From Syntrophorhabdales bacterium (GTDB taxonomy: Bacteria; Desulfobacterota; Syntrophorhabdia; Syntrophorhabdales; Syntrophorhabdaceae), in the NCBI GenBank assembly GCA_018052995.1, contig JAGPMK010000009.1, positions 1-45,428 on the forward strand: 45,428 nucleotides of DNA, read 5' to 3'. The position numbers and the translations under genes are program-made. The notes under the pieces are model-generated. The model was not told where the DNA came from, did no database searches, and saw only the letters and a program-made list of their open reading frames with translations. Positions within the stretch are counted from its first letter, which is position 1; each line of letters begins with the position of its first letter. Shown in pieces: positions 9,907-17,775 of the stretch.

Positions 9907-11638
9907 CATAAGGATTGCCATGTGCCAGATAAATCCAACAGTAGGTGATCTAAAAGGAAATAAAGATAAAATCCTTGATTACCTTCAAAAGGCTGAATCT
10001 TATGATGCAGATATAATATGTTTTCCTGAACTTGCAATTACAGGATACCCCCCTGAGGACCTAATTCTTAAGCCCCATTTTGTTCGTGAAAATATAAATA
10101 TGATAAAGGAGTTATCAAAGGATGTTGGTGAGGTAATAGTTATATGCGGCTTTATAGACAAGGAAGAGGATAGAGTCTATAACGCCGCATCTGTTATATA
10201 TAAAGGTGCCATATATGGCATCTATCATAAGGCGCTACTTCCCAATTATGGTGTATTTGATGAAAAGAGATATTTTAAACCAGGTGGTGAACCTATTGTT
10301 TTTCAATACGGACAGATAAAATTCGGGGTAAATATATGTGAAGACATCTGGTTCAAGGAGGGTCCCACAAGATTCCAGGCAATGGCATCTGCCGCCTTGA
10401 TAATAAATATAAACGCCTCGCCATATCAGGATGGAAAAATTATGGTACGCGAAGAGGTTGTGAGGTCTCAGGCAAGGGAATCAGGCGTGTTTATTGCCTA
10501 TACCAATATGGTGGGGGGTCAGGACGAGCTTGTATTTGATGGGGGGAGCATGCTCTTGGATAAGGAAGGGAATGTCATATTAAGGGCAAACCAGTTTGTT
10601 GAATGTATCCTCTATGGAGATATTCCTTTAGCATCCCTTAAAAAAGAAGAGGATAGTTCAAAGAAGAAGGGCTGGTCTCATAGGATTATTAAGATATCAG
10701 ATAGTATTCCAAAAAAGAAAAGGGATCCTATTTTCTCTGAGATATTTAGTTATTTGGAGCCAGAAGAAGAGATTTACAAAGCCCTTGTTTTGGGGTTGAA
10801 AGATTATGTATTTAAAAATAAATTTAATAAAGTAGTTATAGGTTTAAGCGGAGGAATAGATTCATCCCTTGTATGCACCATAGCTTGTGATGCCATAGGG
10901 AATGAAAATGTATTCGGTGTTTTTATGCCATCTAAATATACCTCTCATGAGTCAAGAGAGGATGTCTTTAGACTTGTAAAAAATCTTGACATTACAATTT
11001 ATGAAATCCCCATTGATTCTATATTCGAGTCATATCTTTATTCCCTTAATCCATTTTTCAAAGGATTAGACGAAGGCATAACAGAAGAGAATATCCAGGC
11101 ACGCATAAGGGGAAACATTCTGATGGCTTTTTCTAATAAATTCAGTTGGCTTGTTTTAACAACAGGTAATAAATCAGAGATGAGCGTAGGTTATGCTACT
11201 TTATATGGTGATATGGCAGGTGGTTTTGCAGTTATAAAGGACATACCAAAGACAATGGCGTATAAGCTTTGTGAATATAGGAATAGAAAAAATGAGATAA
11301 TTCCCAGGAGGGTGCTCACAAAGGAACCTTCTGCTGAGCTAAAACCCAATCAAAAAGATACTGACACACTTCCTAAATATGAACTCCTTGATACTATTCT
11401 TAAAGCATATGTGGAAGAAAATAAAAGTATCGATGATATTATAGTCTATACAGGAATAGCTGCAAATATAGTTCACAAGGTCATAAAGATGATTGATAAG
11501 AGCGAATACAAGAGAAGGCAATCGCCACCTGGCATAAAGATAACACCTTTAGCATTTGGTAAAGACCGCAGGATGCCCATAACAAATCAGTTTAGGTCGG
11601 ACACTACTCTAACAAAAATAAGTTATAGTGATCTATAA
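9896..11638 (+). CDS. nadE: Glutamine-dependent NAD+ synthetase
   Basis: 580 residues with two domains. The N-terminal nitrilase-type glutaminase has the catalytic Glu in [15 protein letters not shown] (about residue 44), a Lys in [12 protein letters not shown] and Cys in NICEDIWF (about 148). The C-terminal NAD synthetase has the PP-loop [10 protein letters not shown] (about 316-325). It amidates nicotinate adenine dinucleotide to NAD using glutamine. ATG 9896 overlaps the carB end by 11 bases, so it is probably co-transcribed with carAB. This continues the theme of glutamine amide users in this block. Confidence 0.95.
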   Translation: MTDSIRIAMCQINPTVGDLKGNKDKILDYLQKAESYDADIICFPELAITGYPPEDLILKPHFVRENINMIKELSKDVGEVIVICGFIDKEEDRVYNAASVIYKGAIYGIYHKALLPNYGVFDEKRYFKPGGEPIVFQYGQIKFGVNICEDIWFKEGPTRFQAMASAALIININASPYQDGKIMVREEVVRSQARESGVFIAYTNMVGGQDELVFDGGSMLLDKEGNVILRANQFVECILYGDIPLASLKKEEDSSKKKGWSHRIIKISDSIPKKKRDPIFSEIFSYLEPEEEIYKALVLGLKDYVFKNKFNKVVIGLSGGIDSSLVCTIACDAIGNENVFGVFMPSKYTSHESREDVFRLVKNLDITIYEIPIDSIFESYLYSLNPFFKGLDEGITEENIQARIRGNILMAFSNKFSWLVLTTGNKSEMSVGYATLYGDMAGGFAVIKDIPKTMAYKLCEYRNRKNEIIPRRVLTKEPSAELKPNQKDTDTLPKYELLDTILKAYVEENKSIDDIIVYTGIAANIVHKVIKMIDKSEYKRRQSPPGIKITPLAFGKDRRMPITNQFRSDTTLTKISYSDL

Positions 11639-12006
11639 TGCCTTTAATGTACACCAAAGGTGATGTAAGATATGAAAAAAAGAGGTGTTTTTTATCCATA
11701 CCCTCCTTATCCTTTATAAGAAGGTATTGTAACACATGGTGTATGGCAGGAAGGATTAAAAATCCGATTTAATCGAACACTAAAATCCGAAATTATATAA
11801 AAGGTGTTCGAGGTGGGGTGGATTTTACACCAAGATGCGTCCAAGTGCTTGAGTCCCCCTTCAATCATCTCGCTAATGGGATTTAAAAACTTGACATTAG
11901 AGAAGTTTTATTGTTTATTTATACCCATCCCTTGGGTAATAAAAAAGTTGCAGACTGAAAAACTAAGGGAATATGTTCTTTTGGAATTTGAGATAATTAT
12001 AACTAT
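11639..12006. other. Intergenic region between nadE and tRNA-Asn
   Basis: About 370 bases without a convincing gene. It holds an imperfect hairpin at 11698-11727 (ATACC...GGTAT outside, CTTAT/ATAAG inside) that could end the carAB-nadE transcript although no U-run follows. It also holds short dyads (GGATT/AATCC near 11754; GGTGT/ACACC near 11802-11831) and a likely promoter at 11891. A 70-codon frame from 11804 runs into the tRNA, has no ribosome site and reads as unstructured peptide, so I do not call it. Confidence 0.5.
11891..11919 (+). promoter_or_regulatory. Candidate sigma-70 promoter for tRNA-Asn
   Basis: A perfect -35 TTGACA (11891-11896) is followed, after 17 bases, by TTTATT (11914-11919) inside an AT-rich run, about 90 bases before the tRNA. 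The -35 is consensus and the -10 is only fair. It is the best promoter in this gap and would drive tRNA-Asn and possibly the transporter gene after it. Confidence 0.5.
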
Positions 12007-12080
12007 TCCCCGGTAGCTCAATCGGCAGTAGCGGCTGGCTGTTAACCAGTAGGTTGCAGGTTCGAGTCCTGCCCGGGGAG
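12007..12080 (+). tRNA. tRNA-Asn (anticodon GUU)
   Basis: The cloverleaf closes. The acceptor TCCCCGG pairs with CCGGGGA and the discriminator is G. The anticodon stem GCTGG/CCAGT encloses loop CTGTTAA with GTT at the anticodon. The T arm is GCAGG-TTCGAGT-CCTGC. The D arm is slightly irregular (GCTC with an enlarged loop). No CCA is encoded. A T-rich run follows at once. GUU anticodons carry queuosine at G34 in most bacteria. Confidence 0.95.
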
Positions 12081-12093
12081 TTTTTTTATTTTT

Positions 12094-12831
12094 ATGCTGA
12101 GAGAGACCTCGCAGTGGTGCAATAATTTGGATAAGAGAAAAAACATAAAGGCTTACACCAATCAGTATTCCATATGGTTTGTTATTATAGTCTCCATCTT
12201 TATAACCTGTATTATTACATCCAATATAATATCTGTAAAACTGTTGTATGTCTTTGGCCTAGTGCTGCCTGCAGGGGTCATAATATTTCCTGTAAGCTAT
12301 ATAATAGGCGATATACTCACAGAGGTATACGGTTATTCCCGTTCAAGAAAGGTCATATGGCTCGGTTTTATATGCAATCTTATGCTGACAATCTTTATAT
12401 GGCTTGCAGGGCTAATAAAACCAGCTCCATTCTGGGATGGACAGTCAGGGTATGAAAAGATACTTGGATTTGCACCCCGTCTCCTTGTTGCCTCTTTTAT
12501 TGCCTATCTTGCCGGGGAGTTTGCTAATGCCTATGTCCTTGCTCGGATGAAAATAATAACAAAAGGCAGGTGGCTATGGAGCCGCACCATAGGCTCAACC
12601 TTAATAGGACAAGGTCTTGATTCATTTGTTTTTATTACCCTTTCTTTTATCGGGACGGTCCCTTTAAAACCCCTTTTTTCAATGGCTGTCTCACAGTGGA
12701 TTTTCAAGACAGCATATGAGGCTATTGTTACACCTTTTACATATATTGCAGTAGATTTTCTTAAGCGTAAAGAAGGTATGGATGCGTATGACTATAACAC
12801 ATCTTTTAACCCTCTGAGGTTTTCTGATTAG
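12094..12831 (+). CDS. yhhQ: Queuosine precursor transporter, YhhQ/DUF165 family
   Basis: Up to 245 residues of integral membrane protein with about six hydrophobic segments. The family-typical stretch VSYIIGDILTEVYGYSRSRK lies after the second segment, and GSTLIGQGLDSFVFITLSF comes later. In YhhQ-type proteins this fold imports queuosine precursors (preQ0/preQ1). The start is uncertain. ATG 12094 has only the tRNA end (GGGGAG) 13 bases upstream. TTG 12127 would give a shorter cytosolic N-terminus but has no clear ribosome site. The gene begins 13 bases after tRNA-Asn(GUU), itself a queuosine-modified tRNA in most bacteria. Confidence 0.87.
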   Translation: MLRETSQWCNNLDKRKNIKAYTNQYSIWFVIIVSIFITCIITSNIISVKLLYVFGLVLPAGVIIFPVSYIIGDILTEVYGYSRSRKVIWLGFICNLMLTIFIWLAGLIKPAPFWDGQSGYEKILGFAPRLLVASFIAYLAGEFANAYVLARMKIITKGRWLWSRTIGSTLIGQGLDSFVFITLSFIGTVPLKPLFSMAVSQWIFKTAYEAIVTPFTYIAVDFLKRKEGMDAYDYNTSFNPLRFSD

Positions 12832-12868
12832 AAAATTATAAAAATCCTGTTTTTTTAAACCTGCGAAG

Positions 12869-12886
12869 ATAGACGTTCTATTTTTT
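12869..12886 (+). terminator. Weak candidate terminator after yhhQ
   Basis: A short stem ATAGA/TCTAT with loop CGT is followed by six T. It lies between the convergent yhhQ and pth genes and overlaps the pth stop. The five-pair A/T-rich stem makes this a weak call. Confidence 0.25.
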
Positions 12887-13426
12887 GTTGTATATGCTCA
12901 TTGCCTTTTCTTTGCCTTCATAGATAAATGTGTGCAATGCATCAGTTGCTAAATCAAGGGTTTCATGAAGACATTCTTCTTCATCCTTTCTGAAGGCTGA
13001 AAGCACATATTCCTCTGGTGTTATTGTTGGGTCTCTGCCTATGCCGATCTTTAGTCTATAAAAATTTTTTGTTCCCAAGGACTCAATAATGGACCTGACA
13101 CCCCTATGACCAGCATCACTACCATCCCACTTTATCTTAACCCTCCCGAATTCTATATCGAGGTCGTCATGGATAATAATTATTTCATCGTTTTTAATAT
13201 TGTGTTGTTTTATTAAATCAGCTACAGGGCCACCTGAAAGGTTCATGTAGGTGTCTGGCTTTGCAACTATGATGTCTTCTTTAATGCCTACAATACACTT
13301 ACATATCTTTTTATCAAGGGGGATGGAATACCTATGGGCAAATCTCTCTACTGCAAGGTAACCCATATTATGTCTTGTAAATGAATATCTGTAGCCTTTA
13401 TTTCCGAGACCGCATAAAAGGAACAA
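12878..13426 (-). CDS. pth: Peptidyl-tRNA hydrolase
   Basis: 182 residues. It starts MFLLCGLGN, with the catalytic His at about residue 19 (TRHNMGY), KPDTYMNLSGGPV, and Asp in IIIHDDLDI (about 90). It frees tRNA from peptidyl-tRNA that drops off the ribosome. The start is TTG 13426: it places GLGN at the usual distance from the N-terminus, AAGG lies six bases upstream, and no in-frame ATG fits. It begins nine bases after the rplY stop. The rplY-pth pair is a common bacterial arrangement. Confidence 0.94.
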   Translation of the reverse strand: MFLLCGLGNKGYRYSFTRHNMGYLAVERFAHRYSIPLDKKICKCIVGIKEDIIVAKPDTYMNLSGGPVADLIKQHNIKNDEIIIIHDDLDIEFGRVKIKWDGSDAGHRGVRSIIESLGTKNFYRLKIGIGRDPTITPEEYVLSAFRKDEEECLHETLDLATDALHTFIYEGKEKAMSIYNKK

Positions 13427-13434
13427 TCAGCGCC

Positions 13435-14049
13435 TTAAGCCTCCTTCTTTTCTGGCTCTGTCTCTTCTTCAGCAGCTACCTTTTCCTCTGTCTCAGGTGG
13501 TATTACTGTTACTATTGCAATCTCCGGGTTTTCGAGAAATCTCAAACCAGGATAGGATATATCGCTTATGTGTATGGAATCCCCTATATCGAGGTCTGTA
13601 ATGTCTACATCTATTTTGTCGGGTATCTGAGTTGGCAGACATTCTACAACTATTCTCATGAGATGCTGTTCTATGATGCCATTGTTAATCAATCCTTTTG
13701 CCTCTCCCACAAGATGGATTGGTATCTCAACCTGAATCTTTCTTTCCATGGAGACATGGAGAAAATCTATATGGATTATATTGTCCCTGCATACCTCCCT
13801 CTGAACATCCTTTACCATTACAGGCATTTCAATTGTGCCACCATTTTTTTGAATCTGCATCTTGAGTATTGCATTTCTCTTTAGGTGTTTACTTAATTTT
13901 TTCCATTCCTTTGCAGATACTGTTATCATCTGGGTTTGTGTGTCCCTTCCGTAAAGAACCGCAGGTATGTGACCCTGTTCCCTTAGCTTTCGTGCTACTG
14001 ATTTTCCACTTCCCTTTCTAATATCTGCCTTAATGATGGTCTCTTCCAT
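13435..14049 (-). CDS. rplY: 50S ribosomal protein L25/CTC (TL5 type)
   Basis: 204 residues, the long CTC form. The N-terminal 5S rRNA-binding L25 domain (RKGSGKSVARKLREQGHIPAVLYG) is followed by the C-terminal beta domain (IPIHLVGEAKGLINNGII, DKIDVDITDLDIGDSI). A Glu-rich tail ends EPEKKEA. ATG 14049 has an excellent GGAGGA site. It sits between prs and pth, as in many proteobacteria. Confidence 0.95.
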   Translation of the reverse strand: MEETIIKADIRKGSGKSVARKLREQGHIPAVLYGRDTQTQMITVSAKEWKKLSKHLKRNAILKMQIQKNGGTIEMPVMVKDVQREVCRDNIIHIDFLHVSMERKIQVEIPIHLVGEAKGLINNGIIEQHLMRIVVECLPTQIPDKIDVDITDLDIGDSIHISDISYPGLRFLENPEIAIVTVIPPETEEKVAAEEETEPEKKEA

Positions 14050-14075
14050 TTTTTCCTCCAGTTTTGAAGATTCTT

Positions 14076-15011
14076 CTAAATAAAAAGTGAACTTACTGAT
14101 TCATCTCTGTATATCCTCTTTATAGCCTCTCCGAGAAGGGAAGACACATCAAGGAGTGTAATATTTTTAAGTTTTTCTGCCTCCTGCGATAAGGGGATAG
14201 TGTTTGTTACTACAAGCTCCTGTATAGATGAATCCTTTAGCTTTTCCACGGCATTCCCAGAGAGCACTGGATGGGTGCAACATGCATATACGCTGCTAGC
14301 ACCATTTTGCATAAGCGTCTGTGCTGCCTGGACAATCGTCCCCCCTGTATCTATCATGTCATCAAGCAATATGGCTGTCTTATTTTTTACATTTCCCACT
14401 ATACTCATAACCTTAGAAACATTTGCCTTTTCTCTTCTTTTATCTATGATAGCAATGGATGCATTTAGTCTCTTTGCAAGCTCTCTTACCCTCTCAACAC
14501 CACCGGCATCAGGCGATACAACCACTATATCCCCGGTTATCTTCTTTAGATAATTAAACTGAACAGGAAGGGCATAGAGATGATCAACAGGTATATCAAA
14601 AAATCCCTGAATCTGACCTGCATGAAGGTCCATGGCAAGGATACGGGATGCCCCTGCTATGGTTATTAGATTAGCAACAAGCCTTGCTGATATGGATGTC
14701 CTTGGGACAACCTTTCTGTCCTGTCTTGCATAACCATAATATGGGATCACAACGGTTATCCTTGAGGCAGATGCCCTTTTCACTGCATCGAGCATAATCA
14801 GGAGCTCCATGAGGTTATGACTTACAGGAGGACACGTTGGTTGAACGAGGAATGTATCCATTCCCCTTACGCTCTCCTCAATCTCTACCTGTATCTCGCC
14901 ATCACTGAATTTACTTACCTTTGCCCTGCCAATCTCTATATTGAGGTAGCTGCATATGCTCTCAGCAAGTTTTTTGTTCGCATTACCTGAAAATACCCTT
15001 AGCCTATCCAA
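14076..15011 (-). CDS. prs: Ribose-phosphate pyrophosphokinase
   Basis: About 311 residues from TTG 15011. It makes PRPP from ribose 5-phosphate and ATP for nucleotides, NAD, His and Trp. Motifs include FSGNANKKLAESI, the metal/ATP region DLHAGQIQGFFDIPVDHLYA, SPDAGGVERVRELAKRL and the PRPP loop LLDDMIDTGGTI. The open frame extends to 15107, but that extension is the complement of the tRNA-Gln gene, so it cannot be the real N-terminus. TTG 15011 has AAGGGGG about eight bases upstream and gives a protein of family length. Confidence 0.94.
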   Translation of the reverse strand: MDRLRVFSGNANKKLAESICSYLNIEIGRAKVSKFSDGEIQVEIEESVRGMDTFLVQPTCPPVSHNLMELLIMLDAVKRASASRITVVIPYYGYARQDRKVVPRTSISARLVANLITIAGASRILAMDLHAGQIQGFFDIPVDHLYALPVQFNYLKKITGDIVVVSPDAGGVERVRELAKRLNASIAIIDKRREKANVSKVMSIVGNVKNKTAILLDDMIDTGGTIVQAAQTLMQNGASSVYACCTHPVLSGNAVEKLKDSSIQELVVTNTIPLSQEAEKLKNITLLDVSSLLGEAIKRIYRDESVSSLFI

Positions 15012-15039
15012 ATTATGTGCCCCCTTATAAACATTAATT

Positions 15040-15111
15040 CTGGGGTGGGAGGATTCGAACCTCCGAATGCAGGCTCCAAAGGCCTGTGTCTTACCGCTTG
15101 ACGACACCCCA
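15040..15111 (-). tRNA. tRNA-Gln (anticodon UUG)
   Basis: Read on the minus strand, TGGGGTG pairs with CACCCCA, with discriminator G. The anticodon stem CAGGC/GCCTG holds loop CTTTGGA, giving TTG at 34-36. The T arm is GGAGG-TTCGAAT-CCTCC. The gene is 72 bases without an encoded CCA, like the E. coli tRNA-Gln shape. It lies 23 bases after spoVG and 28 bases before prs, on the same strand, so it is likely cut from a shared transcript. Confidence 0.96.
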
Positions 15112-15134
15112 ATCTATGTTAAATTATCCTATCC

Positions 15135-15410
15135 TTATTCTTTTTCTTTGGCTATCTTATCCAGTTCTTTTTCATATGCCTTAAGAACATTTGATTCTAT
15201 CTTCTGTCTTGTCTCATTATTCAATGGATGCACTGTATCCCTATATGACCCATCTTTCATTTTTTTACTTGGCATTGCAACAAAAAGCTTGTTTTCACCA
15301 TGTATTATCTTTAGGTCCCTTATGATGAAACAGTCATCAAACACAATAGATGCATACGCCTTAACCCTTTTTTCATTGACAGGAAAAATCTTTATGTCTG
15401 TAATCTCCAT
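15135..15410 (-). CDS. spoVG: SpoVG family nucleic-acid-binding regulator
   Basis: 91 residues beginning MEITDIKIFPVNEKRVKAYA, with VFDDCFIIRDLKII and FVAMPSKKMKDGSYRDTVHP. These are the hallmark SpoVG segments, followed by a helical Lys/Glu-rich tail. The name comes from Bacillus sporulation, but the family is widespread in non-sporulating bacteria and binds DNA and RNA. ATG 15410 has GGAGGGG about eight bases upstream. It lies in the ispE-prs-rplY-pth run, so a housekeeping regulatory role is more likely than sporulation. Confidence 0.94.
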   Translation of the reverse strand: MEITDIKIFPVNEKRVKAYASIVFDDCFIIRDLKIIHGENKLFVAMPSKKMKDGSYRDTVHPLNNETRQKIESNVLKAYEKELDKIAKEKE

Positions 15411-15439
15411 AAGCCTTGCCCCTCCTATATATTATGCCT

Positions 15440-16291
15440 CTAAATTATGCTTTCAGCAGTAAAAATATTTCCCAGGTCACACACACCAGGGACTGCCTTC
15501 TCTGCCTTGGCGCTGTTTTCGAATATCCCAAAGACCGATGAGCCGCTGCCACTCATAATTGATCCCATTGCCCCTGCCTGGAGCAGTCTTTCTTTTATTC
15601 TTATTATATCAGGAAACATAGCTATGGCAGCCTTCTCGAGGTCATTATGGAGAACATTTACAACATCATGGACAGATTTGAAATTAACACTCAATTTAAT
15701 ATCATTTTCTTTTTTTGTCAACACGATTTTTAGGCTTTCATATACATCTTTTGTGCTTATTGGCCTGTTTGGATAGACTATAACATAAAATAGCTTAGGC
15801 AATCTCAGAGGGCTAATCAGTTCCCCTACACCCTTCATTATACAGTGTCTTCCATATAAAAAAAGGGGACAGTCAGCACCGATTTTTTTTGCAATATTGT
15901 AAAGTTCTACCTCTTCTGCATTGATATTCCATAATTTCACCAATCCTTTTATTACTGCGACAGCATTGCTGCTTGGTCCTCCAAGCCCGCTACCAATAGG
16001 TATATTCTTTTCAATAAATATCTCTATACCATTTTTTATGTTGTATCTCTCCTTTATAAGCGTGGCTGCCTTAAATAGTGTGTTAGCCCTGCCCACTGGA
16101 AGAATCCCCTTATTATCATTGACAATAACATTGTCATCATCAACTTCTTTGATTGTTATTCTGTCAAAGATGGATATGATGTCAACTATGCTTATAATAT
16201 TATGATACCCATCTTCTCTTTTATTAAGGACCTTCAAAAAGAGATTCACCTTTGCAGGTGAACGCAGTGAAATTGTTCGATTTTTTCTCAT
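15440..16291 (-). CDS. ispE: 4-diphosphocytidyl-2-C-methyl-D-erythritol kinase
   Basis: 283 residues, a GHMP kinase. The N-terminus SPAKVNLFLKVLNKREDGYH is diagnostic of IspE, the glycine loop is IPIGSGLGGPSSNA, and MSGSGSSVFGIF comes near the end. It phosphorylates CDP-methylerythritol in the non-mevalonate isoprenoid pathway, so the organism uses MEP. ATG 16291 overlaps the rng stop in ATGA, indicating coupled translation. Confidence 0.95.
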   Translation of the reverse strand: MRKNRTISLRSPAKVNLFLKVLNKREDGYHNIISIVDIISIFDRITIKEVDDDNVIVNDNKGILPVGRANTLFKAATLIKERYNIKNGIEIFIEKNIPIGSGLGGPSSNAVAVIKGLVKLWNINAEEVELYNIAKKIGADCPLFLYGRHCIMKGVGELISPLRLPKLFYVIVYPNRPISTKDVYESLKIVLTKKENDIKLSVNFKSVHDVVNVLHNDLEKAAIAMFPDIIRIKERLLQAGAMGSIMSGSGSSVFGIFENSAKAEKAVPGVCDLGNIFTAESII

Positions 16292-17775
16292 TTTATTGTT
16301 TCGATATGGAAATTTTCTATACTGTATTCTGGATTTGCAAATATGTTGATCTTTGTTTTATATGTATGTTCTATAAACTCGAGGGATGTCTTTTCCTCCT
16401 CATAAAGGAGACGCGCCACATCTGGTGAGAGGTATACATTATATGACCTTCCCTCCTCTTTTTTGCACATAGCTGTAAGCTCCCTTAATACCTCATAGCA
16501 TACTGTATATTTTGCCTTAATATAACCAGCACCCTCACATACAGGGCATACATCTGTCAGTATATTTACTATATTGTGTCTTGTCCTCTTTCTTGTAATC
16601 TGAACCAGGCCTATCTCGCTTATAGGGTAGGCATAGGTCTTTATCCTGTCTTTTTTTAGGGCATCCATAAGCGCCTGAAAAACCATCTCCCTTGATTCCT
16701 TTTTTTCCATGTCTATAAAGTCAATGATTATTATGCCCCCTATATTTCTTAGTCTTATCTGATATGCAATCTCTTTTACTGCCTCAAGGTTTGTCCTAAG
16801 TATTGTATCCTCCAGGCCCTTTTTTCCCAGATATCGTCCTGTGTTCACATCTATAACAGTCAGCGCCTCTGTATAATCGAATACAATATAGCCCCCAGAC
16901 TTAAGCCATATCTTTTTTTGTGAAAGCTTGGCTATATCAATCTCAATACCGAATACCTCAAAAATAGGGTCTTTTTCATCAAAGTATACGACCTCACAGT
17001 TCTCTTCAGGTAGATACTCATTGATAAATTGTTTAACCCTATCAAACACTAAGGGGTCATCTATGATAATTTTTTTAAGGTTATGAGAATAAAGGTCTCT
17101 TATGGCACGGAAGATAATGCCGAGGTCCTGGTGGAGCATAGACGGCGCCCTGGTGTGTCTTGATTTCTCCAGTATGCTCTCCCATATCCTCTTTAAGAAA
17201 TTCAGGTCGCTCTTTAGTTCCTCCTCCGTCTTGCCTTCTGATGCGGTCCTTGCAATAATGCCAAACCCCTTTGGGCATATATCCTTTAAAAGGTTTGCCA
17301 GTCTCTTTCTCTCCTGTTCGTCCTCTATCCTTCTTGATACACCTATATGCTGTGTGGAGGGCATCAGCACTAAAAGCCTGCCAGGTAGTGTTATCTTCGA
17401 CGTTACCCTTGTTCCCTTCTGTCCTATGGGCTCTCTCGAGATCTGGACAATAATCTCCTGTCCCTCCTCAAGGACACCTTCTATGCGCTCGTTGGAGTCA
17501 ATGGGTATTATAGCATCCAGGTCATCGAATTCCTCATACATTGACCTATCGAGCATTATATCCCCCACGTATAAAAAGGCAGCCTTATCAAGGCCTATAT
17601 CAATGAAGGCTGCATCCATACCAGGCACTATCCTTGAAACCCTGCCCTTATATATATTGCCTACTATATTTTTTTCGTATTTGCGCTCTATGAAAAACTC
17701 TACAGGAACCCCGTTTTCGAGAAAAGCCATCCTTATTTCATTGAAAGTAACATTAATTATCAGCTCTGATGCCAT
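16288..17775 (-). CDS. rng: Ribonuclease G/E family endoribonuclease
   Basis: 495 residues, RNase G size, lacking the long C-terminal scaffold of RNase E. The N-terminal S1 domain spans about residues 35-125 (NIYKGRVSRIVPGMDAAFID). The catalytic acidic residues lie in VIDVNTGRYLG and IIIDFIDME, and the zinc-link Cys pair in CPVCEGAGYI (about 408). It processes 16S rRNA 5' ends and decays mRNA. ATG 17775 lies inside the end of the radical SAM gene, a 23-base overlap. Confidence 0.95.
   Translation of the reverse strand: MASELIINVTFNEIRMAFLENGVPVEFFIERKYEKNIVGNIYKGRVSRIVPGMDAAFIDIGLDKAAFLYVGDIMLDRSMYEEFDDLDAIIPIDSNERIEGVLEEGQEIIVQISREPIGQKGTRVTSKITLPGRLLVLMPSTQHIGVSRRIEDEQERKRLANLLKDICPKGFGIIARTASEGKTEEELKSDLNFLKRIWESILEKSRHTRAPSMLHQDLGIIFRAIRDLYSHNLKKIIIDDPLVFDRVKQFINEYLPEENCEVVYFDEKDPIFEVFGIEIDIAKLSQKKIWLKSGGYIVFDYTEALTVIDVNTGRYLGKKGLEDTILRTNLEAVKEIAYQIRLRNIGGIIIIDFIDMEKKESREMVFQALMDALKKDRIKTYAYPISEIGLVQITRKRTRHNIVNILTDVCPVCEGAGYIKAKYTVCYEVLRELTAMCKKEEGRSYNVYLSPDVARLLYEEEKTSLEFIEHTYKTKINIFANPEYSIENFHIETIK

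Noticed and set aside
11804-12016. 70-codon frame before tRNA-Asn
   Set aside because: No ribosome site, peptide without recognisable features, and it runs into the tRNA.
13381-13884. 167-codon plus-strand frame opposite rplY/pth
   Set aside because: Aromatic- and Leu-rich antisense shadow of the strongly supported rplY gene.
15012-15107. N-terminal extension of prs to 15107
   Set aside because: Most of it is the tRNA-Gln gene. TTG 15011 has a good ribosome site and gives family length.
15135-15410. spoVG as evidence of a spore former
   Set aside because: SpoVG is widespread in non-sporulating bacteria and no sporulation genes are present here.
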